From positions 310,001-374,000 of the forward strand of contig JACVCH010000001.1 in NCBI GenBank assembly GCA_016742175.1: a DNA stretch of 64,000 bases, read 5' to 3'. The number at the start of each line of letters is the position of its first letter. Position 1 is the first letter of the stretch. Both the position numbers and the translations under genes were made by a program. Source of the DNA: Rhizobiaceae bacterium. GTDB taxonomy: Bacteria > Pseudomonadota > Alphaproteobacteria > Rhizobiales > Rhizobiaceae. Shown here one piece after another: positions 39,815 through 48,921 of the stretch. Under the pieces are notes generated by a model. That model was not told the DNA's origin and did not search any database. It was given only the letters and a program-made list of their open reading frames with translations.

Positions 39815-41929
39815 ATGAGCGAGACGACCTATATCGTGGCGACCGATGTCGGCGGCACCTGCACCGACACCATCATCATCGCGTCGACGGGCGAGATCCA
39901 TATCGGCAAGGCGCTGTCGACGCCGCCCGATTTCGCGACCGGCGTTCTGAACTCGATCGAATCGGCAGCCGAGATCATGGGTGTGCCGCGCCGGGACGTC
40001 CTCGCACGCACGACGCTTTTCGTGCACGGCTCGACGGTGGTCGACAACACCGTCCTGACGCGCGACGGCGCGCCGACCGGCCTGATCGCCACGCAGGGCT
40101 TCGAGGACACGCTGCTCGTCACCCGCGGCGCCTACGGCCGCTGGTCGGGCCTGACCGAGGACGGGATCAAGAATCCGGTCCGCACCGACCGCGCCGCCCC
40201 GCTGGTCGCGACCGGCGCGATCCGTGGCGTCGGCGAGCGGATCGATTGCGACGGCGACATCGTAGAACCGCTCGATCTGGCGGCCGCCGAGAGCGCCGTA
40301 CGCTATCTGGTCGAGGACAAGAAGGTCGAGGCGATCGCCGTGTCCTTCCTCTGGTCCTTCTTCAATCCGGCGCATGAACGCGCCGTGCGCGACCTGATCG
40401 AGCGGATCGCGCCGCAGGTCTATGTGACGCTGTCGAGCGACATCGCGCCGGTGCCCGGCGAATATGAGCGCACGTCGACGGCGGTGATCAACGCGTATGC
40501 GGGACGCGTGACGCGTGACTATCTGCGCTCGCTCGAGGCTCTGCTCGCCGAGCACGGCTATCGCGGCCAGACCATGGTGATGCAGGGCTATGGCGGCCTC
40601 CTACCCGCATCCGAATCCGGTGAGCGCGCGGTCGGCATGATCGAATGCGGGCCGGCGGCCGGCGTCATCGGTGCCAAGTTTCTCGGCGACCTGATGGGCG
40701 ACACCGAGATCATCGCCGCCGACATGGGCGGCACGACCTTCAAGGTCGGCGTCATCCAGGACGGCGAGCTCGACTATGCCCGTGAGCCGATGGTCGACCG
40801 TTTCCACTATGTCGCGCCGAAGATCGACGTCGTGTCGATTGGCGCCGGCGGCGGCAGCATCGTCCAGCTCGATCCCAAGACCCGGCTCCCGACCGTCGGG
40901 CCGCGTTCGGCCGGCTCGCGTCCGGGTCCGATCTGCTACGGGCTCGGCGGCACGGAGCCGACGCTGACCGATGTGATGCTCCTGATCGGCTACATGGAGC
41001 CGAGCCACTTCCTGCGCGGCTCGATGACGCTCGACGCCGACAACACGCGGCGCATCTTCAAGGAGAAGATCGCCGACCCGCTCGGCGTGTCCGTCGAGGA
41101 GGCGGCGATCGGCATCTATCGCATAGCGGCGGCGCAGATCACCGACCTCATCCGCACGATCACGGTCGAGCGTGGCCTCGATCCGCGCGATTTCGTGCTG
41201 CATGCGTTCGGCGGCACCTGCGGCATGCTGGCCTCGGCCTTCGGCGAGGAACTGGCCGTGCGGCGCATCGTCATTCCCTATACGGCGTCGGTGAACTGCG
41301 CCTTCGGGCTGGTGACGGCGGATGTGCGCCACGAATATTCGACCACGACGACGCTGGCTTCCGACGTCGATCCGCAGGAGGTCAACGCGATCTTCGAGCC
41401 GCTGATCGACCAGGCGCGCAAGCAGCTCGAGGCCGAAGGGTTTTCCGGCGAAGCGACGCGGTTCGACTGGTCGGTCGACTTGCGCTATCGCCGCCAGGTT
41501 CATGAGGTGACGACGCCCGTGCGCGCCGAAACGCCGCTGGACACGGCGGGGCTCGCTGGTCTGATCGACGATTTCGAAAGCCTCTATGAGCGCAAATTCG
41601 GCAAGGGGTCGGCCTATCGGGAAGCGGGCATCGAGATGACGATGTTCCGCTTGACCGCAAGCGGACTGATGCAGCGTCCGCAATTGCCTGTCGAGCCGGA
41701 AGGCGAGGCGGCGTGCGACGGCGCGCGGATCGGCCGCCGGCCGATCTTCGTCGAAGCGCGCGGCAAACTCGTCGAGGCCGACATCTACGATTTCGCCCGC
41801 CTGTCGCCGGGCAATCGGTTCAAGGGACCAGCCGTGATCCACACGCCGATCACCACGATCGCGGTGCAGGACGGCCAGACCGCCCGAATGGACGGCTACC
41901 GCAACATCGTTCTCGAGATGGAGGTGTAA
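39815..41929 (+). CDS. hyuA: Hydantoinase/oxoprolinase A subunit (HyuA-like)
   Basis: A 704-residue subunit of the ATP-dependent hydantoinase, oxoprolinase and acetone carboxylase superfamily. It has the actin-like ATPase start ATDVGGTCTDTIII, a second nucleotide-binding region AADMGGTTFKVGVI, and the GGGSIVQLDPKTRLPTVGPRSAGSRPGPICYGLGG segment typical of HyuA. It phosphorylates or activates the substrate for the B subunit. Chemistry may be ring hydrolysis or carboxylation; the small gamma-like partner argues for considering both. A GGGCAGG site precedes the ATG. Confidence 0.9.
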   Translation: MSETTYIVATDVGGTCTDTIIIASTGEIHIGKALSTPPDFATGVLNSIESAAEIMGVPRRDVLARTTLFVHGSTVVDNTVLTRDGAPTGLIATQGFEDTLLVTRGAYGRWSGLTEDGIKNPVRTDRAAPLVATGAIRGVGERIDCDGDIVEPLDLAAAESAVRYLVEDKKVEAIAVSFLWSFFNPAHERAVRDLIERIAPQVYVTLSSDIAPVPGEYERTSTAVINAYAGRVTRDYLRSLEALLAEHGYRGQTMVMQGYGGLLPASESGERAVGMIECGPAAGVIGAKFLGDLMGDTEIIAADMGGTTFKVGVIQDGELDYAREPMVDRFHYVAPKIDVVSIGAGGGSIVQLDPKTRLPTVGPRSAGSRPGPICYGLGGTEPTLTDVMLLIGYMEPSHFLRGSMTLDADNTRRIFKEKIADPLGVSVEEAAIGIYRIAAAQITDLIRTITVERGLDPRDFVLHAFGGTCGMLASAFGEELAVRRIVIPYTASVNCAFGLVTADVRHEYSTTTTLASDVDPQEVNAIFEPLIDQARKQLEAEGFSGEATRFDWSVDLRYRRQVHEVTTPVRAETPLDTAGLAGLIDDFESLYERKFGKGSAYREAGIEMTMFRLTASGLMQRPQLPVEPEGEAACDGARIGRRPIFVEARGKLVEADIYDFARLSPGNRFKGPAVIHTPITTIAVQDGQTARMDGYRNIVLEMEV

Positions 41930-41932
41930 GCC

Positions 41933-43735
41933 ATGGACCCGATGACCTTCTCCATCATCCGCCATCGGCTTTTCCGCATCATCGACGAGGCGGTAATCAC
42001 GCTCAAGCACGTGTCGGGCAGCGCGATCACCAATGAGGGTCACGACCTCATGGTGTCGCTCTACAGGGCCGACGGCTCGCTTCTGATGGGCGGGGTCGGC
42101 TTCCTGCATCACCTGACGAGTGCGGCCGAGGCCTGCAAGTCGATCATCCGCCGCTTCGAGGGACGCATCCGCGAAGGCGACGTGTTCCTGCTCAACGATC
42201 CCTATACGGCCGCGCTCCACACCTCCGACATCTATCTCGTCGCGCCGATCCATTTCGAGGGCAAGCTGATCGCCTGGAGCGCCTGCTTCGTCCATGTCTA
42301 CGACATCGGCGCGATGAATCCCGGCGGCTTCAGCCCGCAATCGGTCGACATCTACACCGAGGGCTTCTCCTCGCCGGGCATCAAGATAGTCGACCAGGGC
42401 GAGATGGTGCAGGACGTGGTCGACACGATCCTGAACATGGTGCGCTCGCCCGAGATGGTCATGCTCGACCTGCGCTCGATGATCGCCTGCAACAACGTGG
42501 CGCGCGAACGCATGCAGGCGCTGGCGGCGAAATACGGCTCCGATACGGTCGATGCGGCCGGGTCCGAATTGATCTCGCAGTCCGAGACGCTGCTGCGGGC
42601 GCGGCTGCAGGAGCTCCCGAACGGGAGTTGGCAGTCGCGCCAATATCTCGACGTCAATGGCGAGACGGCGACGGTTCGGCTGACGATGACCAAGACCGGC
42701 GACCGCCTGGTCTTCGACTTCACCGGGTCGAGCGAACAAAGTCGGCATGCCATCAACTGCACGAAATGGGCTTCTCTCGGGGGCCTGTTCGCGCCGCTCT
42801 TCCCGCTTCTCTGCTACGACATTACGTGGAACGAGGGCGTGATCCGCCCGGTCGAGATGATCGCGCCCGAGGGTTCGATCGTGAACTGCACGCGGCCGGC
42901 GCCGGTTTCCGTGGCGACGGTTGCGGCGATCCAGTCGGTCAACAACGCCGCCTGCGCCACCATCGGCAAGATGCTGGCAGCGAGCGACCGCTATCGAGGT
43001 CAGGCGACGACGGTCTGGCACGCCAACCACTTCGCCATCTTCAAGTTCGGCCGCAACCAGAAGGGCGGCCAGTCGATCGGCATCTTCACCGAAACCTTCG
43101 CGGGAGCGGGCGGCGCCCGGTCCTTTGCCGACGGCGTCGACATCGGCGGCGAAATCCCAAACCCGATCTCGCGCATGGCCAATGTCGAGACGGTCGAGGC
43201 GAACTTTCCGATCCGCTATCTTTTCCGGCGGCGCATGAAGGATTCAGGCGGGCCGGGTCTCTGGCGCGGCGGCAGCGGCGGCGAGCTTGCCGTCGTTCCA
43301 CACAAGGCGCCCGATGGCGGCATTCACTACGTGATTTCAGGCAAGGGCGCGCGCCATCCGATGAGCGACGGCCTTGCCGGCGGCTTCCCCGGCGCTCCGA
43401 ACAAATATGCCTGGGTAAAGAGCGAAGACGGGGCGGATGTGGTTCCGGAAGATGCGGCAGCAGGCGGCGATCCGGTGTCGTGGGGCGTGTTCCCGCTGAT
43501 GGGCAAGGATGCGCTCTATGTGCGCTGGAACGGCGGTGGCGGGTTCGGCGACCCATTGGAGCGCACGCCCGATCATGTCGTCGCCGATATCGGCAACGAT
43601 CTCGTCAGCGTCGAGGCCGCGCGCGATGTCTATGGCGTGGCGGTCGATGGGAAGGGCGCGCTCGATGCGCAGGCGACGCAGGATTTGCGCAGCCGGCGCC
43701 GCGCTGCACGGATCGGCAGGGAGGCCGCGCGATGA
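41933..43735 (+). CDS. hyuB: Hydantoinase/oxoprolinase B subunit (HyuB-like)
   Basis: A 600-residue B subunit that pairs with HyuA 3 bases upstream. Conserved parts include FSIIRHRLFRIIDEAVITLKHVSGS, DVFLLNDPYTAALHTSDIYLVAPI, NPGGFSPQS and the C-terminal GGPGLWRGGSGGELAVV / NGGGGFGDPLERTP. Metal-binding Asp/His residues of the family lie in the LNDPY...HTSD segment. It completes the ATP-dependent enzyme. Confidence 0.9.
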   Translation: MDPMTFSIIRHRLFRIIDEAVITLKHVSGSAITNEGHDLMVSLYRADGSLLMGGVGFLHHLTSAAEACKSIIRRFEGRIREGDVFLLNDPYTAALHTSDIYLVAPIHFEGKLIAWSACFVHVYDIGAMNPGGFSPQSVDIYTEGFSSPGIKIVDQGEMVQDVVDTILNMVRSPEMVMLDLRSMIACNNVARERMQALAAKYGSDTVDAAGSELISQSETLLRARLQELPNGSWQSRQYLDVNGETATVRLTMTKTGDRLVFDFTGSSEQSRHAINCTKWASLGGLFAPLFPLLCYDITWNEGVIRPVEMIAPEGSIVNCTRPAPVSVATVAAIQSVNNAACATIGKMLAASDRYRGQATTVWHANHFAIFKFGRNQKGGQSIGIFTETFAGAGGARSFADGVDIGGEIPNPISRMANVETVEANFPIRYLFRRRMKDSGGPGLWRGGSGGELAVVPHKAPDGGIHYVISGKGARHPMSDGLAGGFPGAPNKYAWVKSEDGADVVPEDAAAGGDPVSWGVFPLMGKDALYVRWNGGGGFGDPLERTPDHVVADIGNDLVSVEAARDVYGVAVDGKGALDAQATQDLRSRRRAARIGREAAR

Positions 43736-44010
43736 CCGACATCAGATCCGTCTCGCCGACGCTGGTTCAAAAAGCCGGCCAGATCGCCTGTCGCGCCTGC
43801 GGTCACGAGCTGGCGGCGGCCGGTGAGGGGTGGAAGGAGCACGCGGTGCTCGACGAAAAGCCGCTCGGCGATGCAGGCGGCGCGATGTTCAGGAGCGAGG
43901 GCAACGTCCTCCTGCGCCGCTTCTACTGTCCTTCCTGCGGCACCACGCTCGACGCCGAGACGGCCTTGCCGGGAGAGCCTTTCCTCATCGACCGTGTCGA
44001 CTGGTCCTGA
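43732..44010 (+). CDS. Acetone carboxylase gamma-like zinc-ribbon subunit
   Basis: A 92-residue protein with Cys20-x2-Cys23 (CRACG) and Cys66-x2-Cys69 (CPSCG), a zinc ribbon. The C-terminal FYCPSCGTTLDAETALPGEPF segment resembles the acetone carboxylase gamma family (AcxC), though AcxC is longer. Its start overlaps the hyuB stop (ATGA), so it is most likely a third subunit of the HyuAB enzyme. Confidence 0.75.
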   Translation: MTDIRSVSPTLVQKAGQIACRACGHELAAAGEGWKEHAVLDEKPLGDAGGAMFRSEGNVLLRRFYCPSCGTTLDAETALPGEPFLIDRVDWS

Positions 44011-44014
44011 GGTC

Positions 44015-44617
44015 ATGACGAACGCGCGCGACACGCTCAAGCCGGAACTTGCGGAAGCGGGCGAGACGCTCGGCCAGCGGCTGCGCTTCCTGCGTCGCGG
44101 CCGCGGCTTCAGCATTGCCGATCTCGCGCGTGCTGCCGCCGTCCCGGCGAGCACGATCAGCAAGATCGAGAATGGCCTCCTCAATCCAAGCCTCGTCCAC
44201 GCGATCAACCTGGCTTCCGCGCTCGACGCCAATCTGGGTTTTCTCGTCGACCGCTCGCGCACCCGCCACGCGCGCTCGTCCGTGGTGCGCCGGGCGCAGC
44301 GCGGGCGGCGCGACTTTCCCGAAATGTCGATGGTTCTTGAGGACCTGAACATCGGCTTCGTTCCGGGCGTGCTGGAGGCCCGCATCGGCACGATCAGCCC
44401 CGGCGCCCATTCCGGCTCAGAGTTCATGAGCCATCCCGGCGAGGAACTCGTCCACGTCCTCTCGGGCGCGGTCGTCTTCGACCTCGACGGCGTCGAGCAT
44501 CGTCTCGCCGAAGGGGATTCGCTTCATTTCAAATGCGACACGCCGCATCGCTGGATGAACCACGGGCAGGGCACGGCGGTCCTGCTTTGGGTCTTCTCCG
44601 ACGGCCTGTCTTTCTAG
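44015..44617 (+). CDS. XRE-family regulator with C-terminal cupin (second copy)
   Basis: A 200-residue protein with a helix-turn-helix (LGQRLRFLRRGRGFSIADLARAAAVPASTISKIENGLLNPSL) at about 19-65 and a well-formed cupin (about 120-195: GEELVHVLSGAVVFDLDGVEHRLAEGDSLHFKCDTPHRWMNHG), whose His residues could bind metal. It is a different subgroup from the first XRE gene of the operon. It starts 4 bases after the gamma-like gene. Confidence 0.9.
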   Translation: MTNARDTLKPELAEAGETLGQRLRFLRRGRGFSIADLARAAAVPASTISKIENGLLNPSLVHAINLASALDANLGFLVDRSRTRHARSSVVRRAQRGRRDFPEMSMVLEDLNIGFVPGVLEARIGTISPGAHSGSEFMSHPGEELVHVLSGAVVFDLDGVEHRLAEGDSLHFKCDTPHRWMNHGQGTAVLLWVFSDGLSF

Positions 44618-44627
44618 GAGTCTCGAC

Positions 44628-45299
44628 ATGATCAGCCAGCACATCATCGACCGGGTCGTCGCAAGGCGCGGCCAGCTTCATCTTTTTGACAGCCTCGATC
44701 CGGCGCGGACCGCGATGGTCGTGATCGACATGCAGAAGACGTTCTGCGAGCCGGGTGCGCCGGCGGAGGTGCCGGCGTCGCGCGACATCATCGAGCCGAT
44801 CAACCGGCTGGCCGCCGGCCTTCGCGCCGCCGGCGGCACGGTCATCTGGTGCACCCATGCCAATGTCGGCGTCGGAGCCACCAGCGACTGGCGGAACTTC
44901 TTCGACCATTTTGTAGCGGACGATGTTCGCAGCCGAACGATCGAGAGCCTCTCGCCGGGCGGCTCGGGGCAGGAGATTTGGGCGGAGCTCGACGTCCAGG
45001 AAACCGACCTGAAGCTCTTCAAGAACCGGTACAGCGCGCTGGTGCCAGGCTCCTCGCAGCTCGAGCGCATGCTGCGCAGCCTCGACCTCGATACGCTGCT
45101 CATCTGCGGCACCAAGACCAATGTGTGCTGCGAATCCACCGCGCGCGACGCGATGATGATGGATTTCAAGGTCGTCATGGTCTCCGACGGCACCGCAGCC
45201 CTTTCGGACCAGGAGCATCGGGCGAGCCTCGAAAACATCATCCAGCAGTTCGGCGACGTCCTGACCGTCGACGAAATCCTGGAGCGGCTGAAGCCGTGA
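44628..45299 (+). CDS. Isochorismatase-family amidase (RutB/carbamoylsarcosine amidase-like)
   Basis: A 223-residue cysteine hydrolase with the full catalytic triad: Asp34 in VVIDMQKTF, Lys132 in LKLFKNRYSAL and nucleophile Cys167 in GTKTNVCCEST. The segment from Lys132 to Cys167 resembles ureidoacrylate amidase RutB and N-carbamoylsarcosine amidase, which remove a carbamoyl group as CO2 and ammonia. Its place after HyuAB supports deamidation of the ring-opened product. AGGAG precedes the ATG. Confidence 0.85.
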   Translation: MISQHIIDRVVARRGQLHLFDSLDPARTAMVVIDMQKTFCEPGAPAEVPASRDIIEPINRLAAGLRAAGGTVIWCTHANVGVGATSDWRNFFDHFVADDVRSRTIESLSPGGSGQEIWAELDVQETDLKLFKNRYSALVPGSSQLERMLRSLDLDTLLICGTKTNVCCESTARDAMMMDFKVVMVSDGTAALSDQEHRASLENIIQQFGDVLTVDEILERLKP

Positions 45300-45344
45300 G
45301 GGATGGGAACTGAAACAACGACAAGCCAATAATGGGGAACCGAC

Positions 45345-46301
45345 ATGCTGAAGCTTCTGACAGGTATGACGATCGCCTTGGCGCTGACGACGGGCGCGGC
45401 GATGGCGGAAACGAAGAAGATCGCGCTGGTCCTGCCCGGTCCGGTGACGGACGGTACCTTCAACTCTGCCGCCAACAAGGGCATCGAAGCGGCGAAGGCC
45501 AAATACGACATCGAGGTCGTGGTGCGCGAGAACACCGATTTCGCGCAGATCCAGGACGTGCTGCGGTCCTATGCCGAGGAAGGCTACGACATGGTCATCG
45601 GTCATGGCTTCCAGTTCGCCGAGCCGGTGATGGAAATCCATGCCGAGTATCCGGACACCTGGTTCGTGGTCAACACGGCGCAGGTCGCTGCCGAGCCCAA
45701 CGTCGCCTCCTTCGACAATCGCTGGGGCGATGCAGGCTACATGGCGGGTGCGGTCGCCGGCCTTTACACGAAAAGCGGGATCATCGGACATATCGGCGCG
45801 ATCCCGGTTCCGGTCATCGAGGATTACAACAAAGGCTTTGAGGCGGGCGCCAAAAGCATGCGCGCGGACGTGAAGGTGCTGTCCGCCTATGTCGGCTCGT
45901 TCACCGACATTGCGCGCGGCGCCGAGATCACCACCTCGCTGATCGAGCAGGGCGCGGACGTCGTCACCTCGACCGGCAACGAGAATGTCGTCGGTACGAT
46001 CCAGGCCGCGCAGAAGGCCGGCGTCCATGCGATAGGCACCGCTTTCGACAGCCAGGCCATGGCGCCCGAAACGATCATCACCACGGCGCTGATCAACATG
46101 GACGTCAACATCGACCTTGCAGTCGGGCGGCTGATCGACGGTTCGCTGAAGCCGGAAACCTATGTGCTCGGCTTGAACGAAAACGGTATCGGACTTGCGC
46201 CTTTCCGCGAGTTCGAGAGTGAGTTCTCGGCCGAGGACATGGCGAAGATCGACACCATGGTGGACGAGATCGCCGCCGGCACGCTTCCTCCGAAGGAATA
46301 G
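45345..46301 (+). CDS. BMP-family ABC transporter substrate-binding protein
   Basis: A 318-residue periplasmic protein with a cleaved signal peptide (MLKLLTGMTIALALTTGAAMAE) and the Bmp/PnrA lobes: VLPGPVTDGTFNSAANKG, GHGFQFAEPVMEIHAEYPDTWFVV, NVASFDNRWGDAGYMAGAVAGL and STGNENVVGTI. The family binds nucleosides and related heterocycles. GGGGAA precedes the start. Placed after the amidase, it probably imports the compound the HyuAB operon degrades. Confidence 0.92.
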   Translation: MLKLLTGMTIALALTTGAAMAETKKIALVLPGPVTDGTFNSAANKGIEAAKAKYDIEVVVRENTDFAQIQDVLRSYAEEGYDMVIGHGFQFAEPVMEIHAEYPDTWFVVNTAQVAAEPNVASFDNRWGDAGYMAGAVAGLYTKSGIIGHIGAIPVPVIEDYNKGFEAGAKSMRADVKVLSAYVGSFTDIARGAEITTSLIEQGADVVTSTGNENVVGTIQAAQKAGVHAIGTAFDSQAMAPETIITTALINMDVNIDLAVGRLIDGSLKPETYVLGLNENGIGLAPFREFESEFSAEDMAKIDTMVDEIAAGTLPPKE

Positions 46302-46309
46302 GCGAAACG

Positions 46310-47881
46310 ATGTCGGGCCAGGGATCGGCGCAGCCCGTCGTCGCGCTGGAAGGCGTGACGAAGCGGTTCGGCACGGTGGTCGCCAACCGCGCGATCGATC
46401 TCGTCGTTCATCCCGGCGAGGTGCTGGCTCTGGTCGGCGAGAACGGCGCCGGCAAGTCGACCATCGTCAACATGCTGTCCGGACTGCTCCTGCCCGACGA
46501 GGGCAGGATTCTGGTCGATGGCGAGCCGGTCGCGCTCACATCGCCGGCGCTTTCGGTGGCGGCGGGCATCGGTGTCGTGCACCAGCATTTCACGCTGGTC
46601 CCGACGCTGTCCGGCCTCGACAACATCGCGCTCGCCATGCCGGAACTGAGGTTCGGGCGGCTGAACCGGAAGGCGCTCGGCATTGCCGTCGATGCCACCG
46701 CCAAAACGCTCGGCCTTCCCTTCGATGCGACGACCCGGGTCGAAGGGCTCGACGTCGCCCAGCAGCAGCGCATCGAGATCATCAAGGCGCTGATCCACAA
46801 GGTGCGCCTGCTGATCCTCGACGAGCCGACGGCGGTGCTCGGACCCGACGACAAGGCGCATCTCTTCGCCACCATCCGGCGCCTGAAGGCCGAAGGCACC
46901 TCCGTGATCCTGATCACGCACAAGCTCGAAGACATCTTTGCGGTCGCCGATCGCGCTGTGGTTCTGCGCAACGGCGCGGTCGTCGCCAACGCCGCGACCT
47001 GCGACCTGACGCCGGACGAGGTCGTGCTTCACATGGTCGGCGGCGGCGACCGCGTGCAGGCCCGCGCCATCGCGGCGGGCGAGGAGCGTGTCCGCGCGAC
47101 GTCCGTTGCCCGGCCGGAGATCGTCTGCAGCATCACCGATATGACCTTGAGGCGTACCAACGGCTCGGTGGCGGTGTCCGGCCTCACGCTCGACCTGCAT
47201 GGCGGCGAGATCGTCGCGGTCGCCGGCGTCGACGGCAACGGGCAGAGCGAATTGATGCGCGTCATCGCGGGAATGGACATGCCGGACGGCGGCGCGGTCG
47301 AATGCCTCGGGCACAGTTCCACGGCCTCCGGCTGGACGGCCGCGAAGCTTCGGCGCGCGGGCGTCGCCCATATACCCGAAGACCGTCGCCGCTCGGGCAT
47401 CGTGGGAGAGATGTCGCTGGCGCGGAACTACCTCCTTCGCCACGGCGAGCGGCCGGATCTCGTTCGCCATGGTCTGTTGCGCGATGGCGCTTTGCACCGC
47501 CTCGCCGGTGAACGCATGCGCCTCTTTGGCGTGCGGGCGCCGGGCACCGACGAGCGGATCGACAGCCTGTCCGGCGGCAATCAGCAGAAGTTCGTGCTCG
47601 CGCGGGAACTCGACGGCGAACCCCGCCTCATCCTCGCAGCGCATCCCTCGCGCGGGCTCGACATCAAGACCATCCGCTTCGTCCACCGGCTTTTGGAAGA
47701 TGCGCGGGATGCCGGGAAGTCCGTGCTGCTGGTTTCCTCCGACCTCGACGAAATCCTTCAACTCGCAGACCGGATCGTCGTCTTCGCCGGCGGTCGGGCA
47801 TTCGGCCCCGCAAGACGCGACGAGATCAGCCGAGACGAGATCGGCGCCTGGATCGCCGGGCACGCGAGTGTCGCCGCGTGA
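46310..47881 (+). CDS. Nucleoside-type ABC transporter ATPase (two domains)
   Basis: A 523-residue tandem ATPase. Domain 1 has Walker A GENGAGKST and Walker B LLILDEPTAV, but its signature reads LDVAQQQ instead of LSVGxQQ. Domain 2 has the degenerate Walker A GVDGNGQSE and signature LSGGNQQK with LAAHPSRGLD, which is normal for this family. It energises the two permeases that follow. Starts 8 bases after the binding-protein stop; its stop overlaps the permease GTG start. Confidence 0.93.
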   Translation: MSGQGSAQPVVALEGVTKRFGTVVANRAIDLVVHPGEVLALVGENGAGKSTIVNMLSGLLLPDEGRILVDGEPVALTSPALSVAAGIGVVHQHFTLVPTLSGLDNIALAMPELRFGRLNRKALGIAVDATAKTLGLPFDATTRVEGLDVAQQQRIEIIKALIHKVRLLILDEPTAVLGPDDKAHLFATIRRLKAEGTSVILITHKLEDIFAVADRAVVLRNGAVVANAATCDLTPDEVVLHMVGGGDRVQARAIAAGEERVRATSVARPEIVCSITDMTLRRTNGSVAVSGLTLDLHGGEIVAVAGVDGNGQSELMRVIAGMDMPDGGAVECLGHSSTASGWTAAKLRRAGVAHIPEDRRRSGIVGEMSLARNYLLRHGERPDLVRHGLLRDGALHRLAGERMRLFGVRAPGTDERIDSLSGGNQQKFVLARELDGEPRLILAAHPSRGLDIKTIRFVHRLLEDARDAGKSVLLVSSDLDEILQLADRIVVFAGGRAFGPARRDEISRDEIGAWIAGHASVAA

Positions 47882-48921
47882 GCGCGCAGGCCGCAAGTTT
47901 CCGGCTTCAGGCGGTGCTTGCCGCGGCCTTCATGGTGGCAATGGTCGTTGGCGCGATCCTTCTCGCGGGCGCCAATCCGTTGTCGGTGGCCATCGGCATC
48001 GGCGAGCGCGCGCTGTTCACCCGCGCGGGTCTGCTGGAAGCCGTCCTGCGCACCATTCCGCTGACCATCATGGGGCTCGGCATCGCGCTCGCCTTCAAGG
48101 CCCGCATCTTCAATATCGGCATGGACGGGCAATTGATCGCCGGCAGCGTCGCGGCAATGGCGGTCGCGCCGTTTCTGCCGCTCGACGCGCTCGGCCTTTT
48201 CCTGCTGCTTGCGAGCGGCCTTGCCGGCGGCGCCATCTGGGGCGGGATCGCCGGCATCATCAAGGGCCGTTTCGGCGGCAACGAGATCATCGCGACGATC
48301 ATGCTCAACTATGTCGCCCTGCAGGTCCTGTCCTGGCTCATCCGCGGGCCGATGCAGGAGACGATGCGCATCATCCCGCGCTCCGATCCGCTCGATGCGG
48401 CGCTGCGGCTGCCGATCCTGTTCGAGGCGACGCGCATCCATCTCGGGCTCGTCATCGCGCTTTTCGCCGTCGTCGCCGTGGCGGTGCTGATGCAGCGTTC
48501 GCGCTATGGGTTCAAACTGGCGGTCGTCGGCGCCAACCCGCATGCGGCGCGTTATGCGGGCATCGATCCGCGCTGGATCGCCGGTGGGGTGCTGGCGCTT
48601 TCGGGCGCGCTGGCGGGGCTCGCCGGCGCCGTGGAGATTTCGGGCGTCTACGGGCGCCTGCAGGAGGGCTTCGCGCCGGGCTTCGGCATAACCGCGATCG
48701 CCGTCGCGCTCGTCGCGCGGCTGAACCCGCTGCTCGTGCCGGTCTCGGCCTTCGGCTTTTCGCTGTTCTATGTCGGCCTCGGTGCGCTGGCGCGAAACGG
48801 CGTCGTTCCGTTTCCGATCGTCAACATCCTCGAAGGCACGATCATCTTCGTCTTTCTGGCTGGCGGCATCTTCGTCGCCCACAGGACAAAGCGCGTGCAG
48901 GCGGAGGCGCTCGATGGATGA
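47878..48921 (+). CDS. Nucleoside-type ABC transporter permease 1
   Basis: A 347-residue BPD_transp_2 family permease with about ten spans. Features: TIPLTIMGLGIALAFKARIFNIGMDGQLIAGSVAA and ATIMLNYVALQVLSWLIRGPM. It starts with GTG overlapping the ATPase stop (GTGA). Confidence 0.92.
   Translation: MSAQAASFRLQAVLAAAFMVAMVVGAILLAGANPLSVAIGIGERALFTRAGLLEAVLRTIPLTIMGLGIALAFKARIFNIGMDGQLIAGSVAAMAVAPFLPLDALGLFLLLASGLAGGAIWGGIAGIIKGRFGGNEIIATIMLNYVALQVLSWLIRGPMQETMRIIPRSDPLDAALRLPILFEATRIHLGLVIALFAVVAVAVLMQRSRYGFKLAVVGANPHAARYAGIDPRWIAGGVLALSGALAGLAGAVEISGVYGRLQEGFAPGFGITAIAVALVARLNPLLVPVSAFGFSLFYVGLGALARNGVVPFPIVNILEGTIIFVFLAGGIFVAHRTKRVQAEALDG

Noticed and set aside
40601-43030. 809-residue open frame opposite hyuA/hyuB
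   Set aside because: It spans two plus-strand genes and has shadow composition only.
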